A stretch of DNA of 64,000 bases from an uncultured Opitutaceae bacterium (GCA_937902925.1 CALFNN010000013.1:62001-126000); one strand, 5' to 3'. Positions 27,791-36,879 are shown, counted from the stretch's first letter. The notes: generated by a model from the sequence alone, not told the origin. A program made the numbers and translations.

Positions 27791-29239
27791 ATGCGCCTTC
27801 CCCGCGACATATCCGCCCTCGCCCTTCTCGCCATCCTGGCGTTGAGCGGATGCAGCTACGTTCACTTCGGCCGGCTGCCCGTGTCAGAGGCCACCGTCGT
27901 CGGCGACGAGCAGGTGCTGAAGGAAAACGCCGACCTGCGCACGGAGAAGAAAATGCTCCAGCAGGAGCTCGCCCTCTCGCACGCCCAGGGCGAGGCGCTG
28001 CGCTCCGCGATCGAGAACCGGGCCTCCGACGGCGACACCTCCAAGCGCCTCACCGAAAAACTCAACGAGACGACTCGCGAACTCGCGACGCTCCGCGCCA
28101 ACTATGCGAAGCTCCAGGCCGAGCGCGCGCAGTCGCCCGGCGCCAATCCCGCGGACATCGCCGCGCTCCAATCCAAGCTCGGCACGACCGAGGAAAAGCT
28201 CGCCGATTCCCTGCACAACTACACCCAGCTCCAGGAGGAGATCGGCCGGCTGCGCACCGAGGTCGACCACACCCGCACCGAGAATCTCGCGCTGACCGAG
28301 AAGGTGAAGGTCGTCACCGCGCAAAACGCCGAGGCCCAGGCCGCGCTCGCGCAGCTCAACACCCAGTTGCTCGCACAAAAAGAGGAGCGCACCCGCGTCG
28401 AGCAGGATGCCGCCACGCTCCGCACCCAGTTGCAGTCGGCCAATTCCCGCCTCTCCGCCCTCGCCCAGCAGCGCACCGGCGCCGCCGGCGATGCGCGCGC
28501 CCTCGCCGCCACGACCGACCCGAAGGCCGCCGACGCCGGCTCCGTGGAGGTTCGGACGCAGCTCGAGGCGCTGCGCAAGCAGGTGTGGACGCTCGAGAGC
28601 GAACGCACCGAGCTGGAGCAGAAACTCGCGGCCGCCGAGGCCATCGCCAAAAACCCGGCCTACGCCAACGCCCAGGCCCAGGCGGAAACCAAGGCCAAAC
28701 TCACCGAGGCACTGGAGAACGCCAAGATGCTCCGGGATGAAAACGACCACCTCAAGACCAGCGTCGCCGATTTCGTAAAGACCAAGGCCGACCTCGAGGC
28801 CGCGCTCGCCAAGGCGAGGAGCGATGCGCTCGACCCCGGCCAGGCCCAATCCCTCCGCGACCAGTTGCGGCAGGCACAGGCCCAGGTTTCCACGCTGGCC
28901 GATGAAAACTCCCTGCTGAAGGCCCGCGTCGCCGCCGCCGGCGGTGCCAGCGGTTCCGGCGCCGCCACCAGCGTCGCTCCGGCCGGAGTGCAACCCGGCT
29001 CCGCCGTCACCGCGACGTTCGTCACCAGCTCGGGCAGTCCCGTGAATTCCGGCCTCTCGGTTCGATCGAGCGGCGGACCGCTGCGCTTCCACACCGTCGC
29101 GTCGGGCGACACCCTCTCGAAAATTTCCAATCTCTACTACGGCACGCCCTCCCGTTGGGCCGACATCCTCGTGGCCAATCGCGACGTCCTCGGCGAGAAC
29201 AACAACCTCGTCATCGGCCGCACGCTCCGGATTCCGTAG
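27791..29239 (+). CDS. LysM coiled-coil lipoprotein, paralog A
   Basis: 482 residues. The lipobox ALSGC is followed by SYVHFGRLPVSEA, then by about 350 residues of coiled coil containing LADSLHNYTQLQEE. A Gly/Ser linker precedes a C-terminal LysM domain (RFHTVASGDTLSKISNLYYGTPSRWADILVANRD) almost identical to that of the giant upstream. It is probably anchored to a membrane by lipid and to peptidoglycan by LysM. It starts 67 bases after the giant gene. Function unknown; no close characterised homolog is recognised. Confidence 0.85.
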   Translation: MRLPRDISALALLAILALSGCSYVHFGRLPVSEATVVGDEQVLKENADLRTEKKMLQQELALSHAQGEALRSAIENRASDGDTSKRLTEKLNETTRELATLRANYAKLQAERAQSPGANPADIAALQSKLGTTEEKLADSLHNYTQLQEEIGRLRTEVDHTRTENLALTEKVKVVTAQNAEAQAALAQLNTQLLAQKEERTRVEQDAATLRTQLQSANSRLSALAQQRTGAAGDARALAATTDPKAADAGSVEVRTQLEALRKQVWTLESERTELEQKLAAAEAIAKNPAYANAQAQAETKAKLTEALENAKMLRDENDHLKTSVADFVKTKADLEAALAKARSDALDPGQAQSLRDQLRQAQAQVSTLADENSLLKARVAAAGGASGSGAATSVAPAGVQPGSAVTATFVTSSGSPVNSGLSVRSSGGPLRFHTVASGDTLSKISNLYYGTPSRWADILVANRDVLGENNNLVIGRTLRIP

Positions 29240-29356
29240 CGCGGCGATCTGCGTTTGCCGCGCCGGCCCGCGGCAGGCCCGGCGGGAAACTCCGTCCGGG
29301 CCGCCCTCCGCAGCGGAAAGATTGCCTGCCGCCGCGAATCCGCCTTCATCGCGCTC

Positions 29357-30352
29357 ATGCGAATTTTCCGCACCCTGCTCGCGCTCGCCCTGCTCCCCGT
29401 GCTCGGCGGCTGCGGCTATATTCACTTCGGCCGGCTGCCCGAATCGTCGGCGCCCCCGGGCGACTCCGCGCTCTCGACCGCCTACTCGAATCTCAGCACC
29501 GAGCACAAGATGCTCCAGCAGGAACTCCTGCTGGCCCAAAAGGAACGCAACACCCTCCGCGACGCCCTCGACAATCGCTCGACCGACGGCGCCGCCTCCT
29601 CCGACCTGACCACCCGCCTCAACGAAACCACCCGCGAACTCGCCGCCCTCCGCGCAAGCTACGCCAAGCTGCAGGCGGCGCATGCCGACCAACCCGCCGC
29701 CGCAGCCGCCGATCCCGCGCTGCAGCAAAAACTCAACGGCCTCGAGGACCAGCTCGCCACGTCCCTCCACAACTACACGCAGCTGCAGGAGGAAAACACG
29801 CGGCTCCGGGCCGAGGTCGACTCCACCCGGGCCGAAAACACCACGCTCGCCGCGCAGGTGAAAACCGTCACCGCCCGGAACGAGGAGGCCCAGGCCGCGC
29901 TCGCCCAGCTCAACACGGAATTGCTGATGCAAAAGGAGGCCCGCGCCCGCGCCGAGCAACAGACGGCCGCGACCCATGCCCAACTCACCGCCGTCCTCGC
30001 CCAAAATTCCACCACCGCACCCACGCTCGCCAGCGCACGCGAGTCCTCCGCCGACAGCGCCGCGACGCTGCGCCTTGCGAAGGCTCCGCCCGCCGACGCC
30101 CCCGCCACCGCCGAGCTGCGCACCAACCCCGACCGCCTCCGTTCCGCCGCGTCGCCGGAGACGGCCTCGGCTCCCGCTCCCGCGCCGAGAATCCACGTGG
30201 TCAAGGCCGGCGACACGCTCGAGATCATCGCCCAGAAATACTACGGCGACCCCAGTCGCTGGCCCCTGCTCTACTCGGCCAACAACGCCCTCCTGAGCGG
30301 CGGCCGTCAGCTCAAGCCCGGCATGGAGCTGGAGATTCCGCCCGCCAACTGA
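29357..30352 (+). CDS. LysM coiled-coil lipoprotein, paralog B
   Basis: 331 residues. It is a shorter sister of the preceding gene: lipobox VLGGC, then GYIHFGRLPESSA. The coiled coil has the same LATSLHNYTQLQEE, AEAQ/EEAQAALAQLNTELL blocks, and the C-terminal LysM reads RIHVVKAGDTLEIIAQKYYGDPSRWPLLYSANNALLSGG. The shared N-terminal motif and central block show that the two genes arose by duplication. The start is ATG 29357; the 117-bp gap before it contains no other gene. Confidence 0.85.
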   Translation: MRIFRTLLALALLPVLGGCGYIHFGRLPESSAPPGDSALSTAYSNLSTEHKMLQQELLLAQKERNTLRDALDNRSTDGAASSDLTTRLNETTRELAALRASYAKLQAAHADQPAAAAADPALQQKLNGLEDQLATSLHNYTQLQEENTRLRAEVDSTRAENTTLAAQVKTVTARNEEAQAALAQLNTELLMQKEARARAEQQTAATHAQLTAVLAQNSTTAPTLASARESSADSAATLRLAKAPPADAPATAELRTNPDRLRSAASPETASAPAPAPRIHVVKAGDTLEIIAQKYYGDPSRWPLLYSANNALLSGGRQLKPGMELEIPPAN

Positions 30353-30400
30353 CCGCGGCCCCGCACCGGTCATACCCGCTGCCGGTCGCAACGGACACGA

Positions 30401-30417
30401 CATGACGCAGCGTCATG
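30401..30417. repeat. 17-bp palindrome CATGACGC-A-GCGTCATG
   Basis: Perfect 8-bp arms around one A lie between two converging genes. It may act as a bidirectional hairpin or be a protein-binding site. It has a different core from the TAGTT palindromes. Confidence 0.4.
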
Positions 30418-30489
30418 GACGCGATCCAGATGGCGCGTTCGCCAGTCCGGTGAACGCAGGCTGGTGATCCGCCGTGCGCCAATGACGCC

Positions 30490-31317
30490 TCAGGTCTTCA
30501 CCCGCGGATTTTTCCGCCGGTAGTCGCGCAGGATTCTCCACGTGTCGTCCAGCACCGCATCGGGGCCGACATAGCTCCCATGGCGGTTCGTGTCGGAGAG
30601 CACCCGGCCGTTCTCGTCCACCAGCACGAGGCACGGGATGCCATCGCCACAGTAACGCGTGATTTCGCGCGCCGCCGGGATCGCAGCGAAGCGCAACGCC
30701 GGCCACGCCATGTGGTCGTCCCGCATGTAGGCGGACATGTCGGCGGCGGAGTGGTCGCTGCTGACCAGCACGACTTCGAACTCGGGATAAAGTGCCCGGA
30801 TCTTGCCGTAGGCGTCGACGAACCCGGGCGTGAACTCGCGGCACGGCGGACACCAGCTCGCGGAAAAATACAGCGCGTAAAACTTCACCCCCGCTAGGCG
30901 GGCTGCGGCAACCGGTTTGAGCGCGCCGCCCTCGAGCGCCACGAGCCGGCCGGCGAGTTCCCGCTCCAGCGCGTTGGCGGGCACAGCGACCGCGGGCGCG
31001 ACGGCCGGCGGCGGCGCTGGCACCGCCTCCCGCGGCAACACCGGCGCAGCTTCCGTTGCAGCCGGCGCCGCCTCGGCGCGCGGCAGGTCCGTGCGGTCGG
31101 CCGGCACACGCCCGTTCACATTGCGGTAACGCACGAGGGCATATCCCCCGGCGAGGTCGACCAGCGAGAGTTTCGCGCCCGGCTCCAGCCCGATGCTGCC
31201 GGTCACCTTGTCGCCGCGCACGAGTTCGAGCCGCGTCGGCGCGGTCACGGTGATTTCATCCGGCAACGCCGCGCCCAGCCGCAGCCCGAGGCCCGCAACG
31301 AGGATCACGCCAACCAT
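30490..31317 (-). CDS. Thioredoxin-like (nucleoredoxin-type) protein with N-terminal SH3-like region
   Basis: 275 residues. A hydrophobic N-terminus (VGVILVAGLGLRLGAALP) targets it to the periplasm. Residues about 25-80 (ITVTAPTRLELVRGDKVTGSIGLEPGAKLSLVDLAGGYALVRYRN) look like a bacterial SH3-type barrel, followed by an Ala/Pro linker. The thioredoxin domain has FSASWCPPCREFTPGFVDAYGKIRALYPEFEVVLVSSD, with the CPPC redox motif typical of tryparedoxin/nucleoredoxin. It probably reduces disulfides in the envelope. ATG 31317 is chosen for the signal sequence. Confidence 0.85.
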   Translation of the reverse strand: MVGVILVAGLGLRLGAALPDEITVTAPTRLELVRGDKVTGSIGLEPGAKLSLVDLAGGYALVRYRNVNGRVPADRTDLPRAEAAPAATEAAPVLPREAVPAPPPAVAPAVAVPANALERELAGRLVALEGGALKPVAAARLAGVKFYALYFSASWCPPCREFTPGFVDAYGKIRALYPEFEVVLVSSDHSAADMSAYMRDDHMAWPALRFAAIPAAREITRYCGDGIPCLVLVDENGRVLSDTNRHGSYVGPDAVLDDTWRILRDYRRKNPRVKT

Positions 31318-31396
31318 GCGACATGGGAACAACACGACGCCGGAGGCTGCCCGGCCCCGCGGGCCTTTCCAAGCCTGCACGGATTCGCAAAAACGC

Positions 31397-32710
31397 TTAC
31401 TCGGTCCCCGTATCGCCCGCCGCCTCGGCCGCGGCGATCCGCCCGTCGAGAAACATCCGCTCCGCGCCCAGCGCCGCCAGCGCGTGCGCCCGGCGGAAAC
31501 TTTCCGCCGCTTTCGCCGGCTCCCCGGACTCGAGCCAGAGTTGTCCCGCCACCGCGTGCCGCAGGTGATAATTCTCCAGCGCCTCGCGCCCGCGCATCGC
31601 GTCGATGGCGCGCAACCCGGCCGCCGGCCCGTGCACCCGCGCCAGCGCCACCGCGCGGTTGAGCGCGACCACCGGGGAGGCGTCGAGGGCGAGCAGCGCA
31701 TCATAGAGGGTGAGAATCTGCCGCCAGTCGGTCGATGCCTCGTCCGCCGCGAGGCTGTGGCAGGCGGCGATCCCGGCCTCGAGATGGAATCGCGTCACCT
31801 GTTCACCCGCGCCGGATCGTTCGAGTTCCGCGATCCCGCGTGCCAGGTGCTCCCGGTCCCAGCGGCGGCGGTCCTGCTCCGCGAGCCGGAGCATGCCGCC
31901 CGCATCGTCCACGCGCGCCGGCAGCCGCGCGGCATTGAAATGCATCAGCGCCAGCAGCGCATGGGTCGCCGGCCGGTCGCCCACCGGATGGGCCGCGAGC
32001 AGTTTGCCGAGGCGCAACGCCTCCGTGCAAAGGTCCCCGCGCAGGAGCGATTCGCCGTGCGACGCCTTGTAGCCCTCGTTGAACAGCAGGTAGAGCGCCT
32101 GCTGCACGGCCGCGAGCCGGGGTGCGAGTTGCGCCGCCTCCGGCAGGTCGAGCGAGATGCTTTTTTCGCGCAACAGCTGGCGGGCGCGCACCAGCCGCTT
32201 CGTCACCGCCGCCTCGTGCGCGAGGAACGCCGCGGCAATCTCCCGCTCGCCGAAGCCGCACAGCGTCTTGAGCGTGAGCGCCACCTGCGTCTCGCCGGGC
32301 AGCTCCGGGTGACAGCACACGAACATCATCCGCAGCTGGCTGTCGCGAATCTCGTCCTCGAACTGCGGCGCCGGTGCGGCCACGGCCGCGTGGAGGCAAT
32401 CCTCCATCAGCGGCGCGAGCGTTTCCTGCCGGCCGCGCCACAGGCTCGCGCGCCGCGTGTGGTCGAACGCGCGGTTCTTCGCGGTCTGGAGCAGCCACGC
32501 CGAGGGATTCTGCGGCACGCCGGTGAACGGCCAGGTCTGCATCGCGCGGACCAGCGCGTCCTGCACCACGTCTTCCGCGAGGTGCAGGTGCTGGGCGCCA
32601 AACCGCCGCGTGAGAATCGCGACGAGCCGGCCCGCCTCGCGCCGGAACAAATGATCGACGAGCCGGCCGATGTCGCCCGGCGGCGGCTCAAATGGGGGGG
32701 AGCGATTCAA
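31397..32710 (-). CDS. ECF42-type RNA polymerase sigma factor with C-terminal TPR-like extension
   Basis: 437 residues: sigma-2 (AEDVVQDALVRAMQTWPF), sigma-4 (LTLKTLCGFGEREIAAAFLAHEAAVTKRLVRARQLLRE), then a roughly 240-residue helical extension (the DUF6596 region) with ALNRAVALARVHGPAAGLRAID. This fits ECF42 (SigJ-like) sigma factors, which lack an anti-sigma and instead carry this extension. The start is TTG 32710, with a GAGGTG word 8 bases upstream; no ATG fits. It overlaps by 23 bases the upstream YciI/DGPF gene, the hallmark partner of ECF42. Confidence 0.9.
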   Translation of the reverse strand: MNRSPPFEPPPGDIGRLVDHLFRREAGRLVAILTRRFGAQHLHLAEDVVQDALVRAMQTWPFTGVPQNPSAWLLQTAKNRAFDHTRRASLWRGRQETLAPLMEDCLHAAVAAPAPQFEDEIRDSQLRMMFVCCHPELPGETQVALTLKTLCGFGEREIAAAFLAHEAAVTKRLVRARQLLREKSISLDLPEAAQLAPRLAAVQQALYLLFNEGYKASHGESLLRGDLCTEALRLGKLLAAHPVGDRPATHALLALMHFNAARLPARVDDAGGMLRLAEQDRRRWDREHLARGIAELERSGAGEQVTRFHLEAGIAACHSLAADEASTDWRQILTLYDALLALDASPVVALNRAVALARVHGPAAGLRAIDAMRGREALENYHLRHAVAGQLWLESGEPAKAAESFRRAHALAALGAERMFLDGRIAAAEAAGDTGTE

Positions 32711-33053
32711 TCGGTCGCACCTCGACGATGGTGCCGCCGTCGAGCCCGGGGCATCCGCGGGCGATTTCCGTGGCCTGCGCCAGGTCGTCCGCGGTGACGA
32801 TCACGTAGCCGCCCATGACTTCCTTCGACTCGACGAACGGGCCGTCGGTGACGGTCGCGCCGCGCGGGCCGCGGAGGACCTTGCCGGTTTCCTCGAGCCG
32901 GTCGGCCCCGACGAACTGGCCGCGGGACTTCATGCCCTTCATCCAGTCCATCCACCGCCCGAAAATCTGCTGCATCTCCTCGGGGGTCGGATCGGGGCCT
33001 TCCTGGGAGTGGCGGAAAACGAGCAGGAACTGTGGTTTTTCTATTTTTGTCAT
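32688..33053 (-). CDS. YciI/DGPF-domain protein, partner of the ECF42 sigma factor
   Basis: 121 residues with the dimeric alpha-beta fold of the DGPF/YCII family (FLLVFRHSQEGPDPTPEEMQQIFGRWMDWMKGMKSRGQFVGADRLEETGKVLRG, then VTDGPFVESKEVMGGYVIVTADDLAQATEIA). The DGPF signature appears as DGPF in VTDGPFVESKE. Such genes are repeatedly found beside ECF42 sigma factors and are thought to be controlled by them. It overlaps the sigma gene, so both are made from one transcript. Confidence 0.9.
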   Translation of the reverse strand: MTKIEKPQFLLVFRHSQEGPDPTPEEMQQIFGRWMDWMKGMKSRGQFVGADRLEETGKVLRGPRGATVTDGPFVESKEVMGGYVIVTADDLAQATEIARGCPGLDGGTIVEVRPIESLPPI

Positions 33054-33153
33054 GTTTGGTTTGGGTTCGCTGTCATGACGAACGTCCCGCGGAGGTCAGG
33101 ACATGGCCCGCGGGTTTCCGCTCGTTTTTTTCGCCGGCCGAGATTTCCGCTCC

Positions 33154-33906
33154 TCACGCCGCCTTCTTCAAGGCCGCGGCCGCCGCTTCCGCCCGGCATC
33201 GCTCGATGGCGGCGCGAAACGCGGCGGTCTTCTTCAATTCCGCCACCCCGGCCTCCGCCATCCGCCGTCCGCCCTCGAGATCGGTCGGAAAGTGCACGCC
33301 GCCGATGATGCGGCCCCAGGCCACGTAGCGGGCGCGCTCGAAGATCTCGGCGCGTTTCTCCGGGAATATCTCCGACAGCAGCGCGGCGTTCAGGTAGGCG
33401 TTGTAGGCATGTCCGCTCGGATAGGAACCGGTCGACGCCATCGGCACGCAGGGCTTCACGCGCGCATCGACCACGAAGGGCCGCGGGCGTGCATAGCGTT
33501 TCTTCGCCGCGTCGACCAGCGGGCGCAGGTCCTCGTTGGCTTGTTTCCCCAGTTCAACGAAGAGCGGAAAGTTTTCCTTCGTGAATCCAGGGCCGAGCAG
33601 TTCGCCCGCGCCAAACGTCGCAAAGAAGTCGGCCTTGTCGACGAGTGCCGCCCACGCGAGCTGCTCCACCGTGCGCGCGGCCTGCACCTGCAGGACCGTG
33701 TCGAGGTCCGTGTTCGCGGCGAGCGAACCGGCGGCCGGCGGATCGGGCAGGATCGCCGCGAGATCGAGGGCGTCGACCTTCGCGAAGTGCACGATGCGGG
33801 CCGGCGCCGCCGGACTCATCGGGTTGTCCTGCGCCGGCGCCCGTGGTGCGATGACCAGGGCGGCGACCAGGATGCTCACGAACACGGGGGTGGGAAACCG
33901 TTTCAT
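33154..33906 (-). CDS. Periplasmic class A (PAP2) acid phosphatase
   Basis: 250 residues with a signal peptide (RFPTPVFVSILVAALVIAPRAPA). The three PAP2 motifs are visible: KKRYARPRP (phosphate-binding Lys and Arg), TGSYPSGH (catalytic His) and GRIIGGVHFPTD (nucleophile His with Asp). This is the PhoN-like non-specific acid phosphatase arrangement, hydrolysing organic phosphomonoesters in the periplasm. ATG 33906 fits the signal peptide. No operon partner is obvious. Confidence 0.92.
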   Translation of the reverse strand: MKRFPTPVFVSILVAALVIAPRAPAQDNPMSPAAPARIVHFAKVDALDLAAILPDPPAAGSLAANTDLDTVLQVQAARTVEQLAWAALVDKADFFATFGAGELLGPGFTKENFPLFVELGKQANEDLRPLVDAAKKRYARPRPFVVDARVKPCVPMASTGSYPSGHAYNAYLNAALLSEIFPEKRAEIFERARYVAWGRIIGGVHFPTDLEGGRRMAEAGVAELKKTAAFRAAIERCRAEAAAAALKKAA

Positions 33907-34008
33907 GGCGGTCGAAGCTGCCAGCGCCGCGCCGCGCCGCAATCGCGAATCGCACCCCGCCACACCACGCTTGCGTCGGCCCGTTCGCGCCGGCATCACT
34001 TCCCCGCC

Positions 34009-34341
34009 ATGCCCAATCACCCCGCGCAAATCGCCGGTGTCACGGTTCTGACCAAGGCGAACGTTTACTTCGACGGCAATGTGCTCAGCCACACCGTCCT
34101 CCTGCCCGACGGCGCGAAGAAGACCCTCGGTCTCATCCGCCCCGGCCCCTACCATTTCAACACGGGCGCCCCCGAACGCATGGCCATCATCGCCGGCGCC
34201 TGCACGGTCACCCTCGACGGCACGGATGCCGCCCACCACTACACCGGCGGCACGTTCTTCGACGTCCCCGGCAACAGCGGCTTCACCATCGTGGTCGCGG
34301 GCGGCCTCTGCGAATACATCTGCTCGTTCCTGTCCGCGTAA
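34009..34341 (+). CDS. ppnP: Pyrimidine/purine nucleoside phosphorylase PpnP
   Basis: 110-residue cupin of the DUF1255/PpnP family. ANVYFDGNVLSHTVLLPDGAKKTLGLIRPGPYHFNTGAPERMAIIAGACTVTL and GGTFFDVPGNSGFTIVVAGGLCEYICSFL are diagnostic. Characterised members phosphorolyse a broad range of purine and pyrimidine nucleosides. It is a single-domain cytoplasmic protein. The next gene starts 52 bases downstream. Confidence 0.93.
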   Translation: MPNHPAQIAGVTVLTKANVYFDGNVLSHTVLLPDGAKKTLGLIRPGPYHFNTGAPERMAIIAGACTVTLDGTDAAHHYTGGTFFDVPGNSGFTIVVAGGLCEYICSFLSA

Positions 34342-34393
34342 ACCGCGCCCCGCCGTCGTCGTGGCGCCCGTCCGGTTCATCCCGCTTCCCGCC

Positions 34394-35554
34394 ATGCAAC
34401 GCCTGCCGCTTCCCCCGGTCGCCCTGCTGCTCGCGGCGCTCGCGACTCCGCTCTGCGCCGCCGATTCGCCCGCCGCCGATCCCGCCGGCGCGCTGCCCGA
34501 CGGCCTCTACGCCGAGTTCACCACGCCGCGCGGCACCTTCACCGCGCAGCTGTTTTACCGGCTGACGCCGATGACGTGCGCCTCGTTCGTCGGCCTCGCC
34601 GAGGGCACGCTCGGTCCCGCGAACGAGCGCCCGTTCTTCCAGCACCTGACGTGGTATCGCGTCGTCCCCGACTTCGTCATCCAGAGCGGCAATCCGGGCA
34701 ACAAGGACACCGGCGACGAGCCGCGCCCGTATGCGTTTCCGGACGAATTCGTGCGCGGCCTCCGCCACGAGGCCGCCGGCGTGCTCTCGATGGCCAACGC
34801 CGGCCCCGACACCAACGGCTGCGAGTTCTTTCTCACTCTGCGCGAGACGAACCGCCTGAATTACCTGCACGCCGTCTTCGGCCGCGTCGTCCGGGGCCTC
34901 ATCGTGCTGCCGCAGGTCCGGCAGGACGATCCGTTCACGATCAAGATTCTCCGCCTCGGCGCCGACGCGAAGAATTTCAAGGCGGACGAAGCCACGTTTC
35001 GCGCGCTCGTGGCCGCCGCCAAAAAATATCCCGGCACCGCCGAGCCCGGGCCCACCGCGAATTTCGACGATCCCGGCCATCTCATTCCCACCGATCCGCC
35101 GCGCGCGAAGAATTTCAATTTCAAGCTCGCCAACTTCGAGCGCGTCACCGGCGTCCGCATCGTCGCCCGCCTGCTCGCCAAATCCCCGCCCGACACCGAC
35201 GGCCGCAAGCTCACCACCTACGTCCATGACCTCGCGACGAAGCTCGGCGTCGAGAAAACCGGCGCCCTCGCGCTTTACGTCGCCGATCGCGACGAATGGA
35301 AGCTCTGGACGGGCGACGACTCGGCCGCTGCGTTCATGGGCCGCACCGGCACGGTGAAGGATTTCATGCAGGACGGCGCCTTTCACCAGGCCAAGCAGGC
35401 CTTCCTCGATGCCGCCAGGGCCGAGGGCGACGCCGATTTCGCGAAACAAAAGGCCGCCGCCGCCGCCGACCACCCGCCCGCGCCCGGTCAGCGCCTGAAG
35501 CTCCAGACCGACGCCGTCCTTGACGGCCTGATCGCCAAGCTCGAACCCAAATGA
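34394..35554 (+). CDS. Secreted cyclophilin-type peptidyl-prolyl isomerase with C-terminal extension
   Basis: 386 residues. A signal peptide (LPLPPVALLLAALATPLCAA) leads to a cyclophilin domain (about 35-195), with FQHLTWYRVVPDFVIQSGNPGNKDTG, SMANAGPDTNGCEFFLTL and LHAVFGRVV. Residues about 240-386 form an unrelated alpha/beta region (VTGVRIVARLLAKSPPDTDGRKLTTYVHDLATKLGVEKTGALALYVADRDEWKLWTGDD), which recalls TPM-type domains but is not proven. It folds prolines of exported proteins. Its stop overlaps the next gene's start (ATGA). Confidence 0.85.
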   Translation: MQRLPLPPVALLLAALATPLCAADSPAADPAGALPDGLYAEFTTPRGTFTAQLFYRLTPMTCASFVGLAEGTLGPANERPFFQHLTWYRVVPDFVIQSGNPGNKDTGDEPRPYAFPDEFVRGLRHEAAGVLSMANAGPDTNGCEFFLTLRETNRLNYLHAVFGRVVRGLIVLPQVRQDDPFTIKILRLGADAKNFKADEATFRALVAAAKKYPGTAEPGPTANFDDPGHLIPTDPPRAKNFNFKLANFERVTGVRIVARLLAKSPPDTDGRKLTTYVHDLATKLGVEKTGALALYVADRDEWKLWTGDDSAAAFMGRTGTVKDFMQDGAFHQAKQAFLDAARAEGDADFAKQKAAAAADHPPAPGQRLKLQTDAVLDGLIAKLEPK

Positions 35555-36879
35555 AATCCGTCCGCCTGCTTCCGCTCCTCCTGCTCCTCACCCCGCTCCT
35601 CGCAGCGGACGATTCGGCCCGCCGCGCCGCGGCGCGGAAGCTCGACGCGGACTATGCCTCGCTCGAGAGCCTCTATCGCGACCTGCACACGCACCCCGAG
35701 CTTTCGCTGATGGAGGAGCGCACTGCCGGCGTGATGGCGCGCGAGCTGCGCGCCGTCGGCTGCGAGGTCACCGAAAAAATCGGCGGCTTCGGCGTGGTCG
35801 GCGTCCTGAAAAACGGTCCCGGCCCGACCGTCCTCCTCCGCACCGAACTCGATGCGCTGCCGGTCCACGAGGAAACCGGCCTCGCCTACGCGAGCACCGT
35901 GCACGTGAAAAACCTCGAGGGCGACACCGTGCCGGTCATGCACGCGTGCGGGCACGATGCGCACATGACGGCGTTCATCGGCACCGCGCGGGTGCTCGCC
36001 GCGTTGCGCGAGCGCTGGTCCGGCACCCTGCTCTTCATCGGCCAGCCCGCCGAGGAACGCGGCGTCGGCGCCCGCGCCATGCTCGCCGCCGGCCTCTACG
36101 AAAAGTTTCCGCGCCCCGACTTCGCGCTCGCGCTCCACGACATGGCCACGCTGCCCGCGGGCACGATCGGCGCCGTCCCGGGTTTCGCGCAGGCCAACGT
36201 CGATTTCGTCGACGTCACCGTCCGCGGCGTCGGCGGCCACGGCGCCTACCCGCACACCACCAAGGATCCCGTCGTCCTCGCCGCGCAGATCGTGCTCGCG
36301 CTGCAGACCATCGTGAGCCGCGAGACGCGCCCGATCGATCCCGCGGTCGTCACGGTCGGCTCGATCCACGGCGGCACGAAACACAACATCATCCCCGACG
36401 AGGTGAAGCTGCAGCTCACGTTACGTTCCTACTCGGACGCGGTGCGGGCGCACACCATCGAGGCGATCAAGCGCATCTGCCGCGGCGAGGCGATCGCCGC
36501 CGGCGTGCCGGAGGACCGGATGCCGGTCGTCAACGTCCTCGAGGACGACTTTACTCCCGCGCTCTACAACGACCCCGCGCTCACCCAGCGCGTCCTTGCC
36601 GCCGCCGGCGCGTGGATCGGCGCGGCCAACGTCAAGCCGATCCAGGCCGAGATGGGCGGCGACGATTTCTGCGAATTCGGCCGCACCGCCGCCCACGTGC
36701 CGCTCTGCTATTTCCGGCTCGGCGCCGTCGCCCCGGAAAAAGTCGCCGAGAGCGAGCGGACCGGCGTGCCGCTGCCGTCGCTGCATTCCAGCAAGTTCGC
36801 CCCGGTCCCCGAGCCCACGATCAAGACCGGCGTCACCGCGCTGACGGCCGCCGTGCTCGATCTGCTCGCGAAGCCATAG
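35551..36879 (+). CDS. Secreted M20-family amidohydrolase
   Basis: 442 residues with a signal peptide (SVRLLPLLLLLTPLLAAD). The amidohydrolase fold is seen in LHTHPELSLMEERTAGVMARELRAVG, TVLLRTELDALPVHEETGL, VMHACGHDAHMTAFIGTARVL (metal ligands) and IGQPAEERGVGARAM (catalytic Glu). DFALALHDMATLPAGTIG and GVGGHGAYPHTTKDP complete the dimerisation lid. Family members hydrolyse N-acyl amino acids or related amides. It is translationally coupled to the upstream isomerase gene. The substrate is unknown. Confidence 0.92.
   Translation: MKSVRLLPLLLLLTPLLAADDSARRAAARKLDADYASLESLYRDLHTHPELSLMEERTAGVMARELRAVGCEVTEKIGGFGVVGVLKNGPGPTVLLRTELDALPVHEETGLAYASTVHVKNLEGDTVPVMHACGHDAHMTAFIGTARVLAALRERWSGTLLFIGQPAEERGVGARAMLAAGLYEKFPRPDFALALHDMATLPAGTIGAVPGFAQANVDFVDVTVRGVGGHGAYPHTTKDPVVLAAQIVLALQTIVSRETRPIDPAVVTVGSIHGGTKHNIIPDEVKLQLTLRSYSDAVRAHTIEAIKRICRGEAIAAGVPEDRMPVVNVLEDDFTPALYNDPALTQRVLAAAGAWIGAANVKPIQAEMGGDDFCEFGRTAAHVPLCYFRLGAVAPEKVAESERTGVPLPSLHSSKFAPVPEPTIKTGVTALTAAVLDLLAKP

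Noticed and set aside
33086-33114. CCCGCGG...CCGCGGG dyad with a nearby T run
   Set aside because: The T run lies on the plus strand, but no plus-strand gene ends there. The minus-strand genes have no suitable tract, so a terminator call is not supported.
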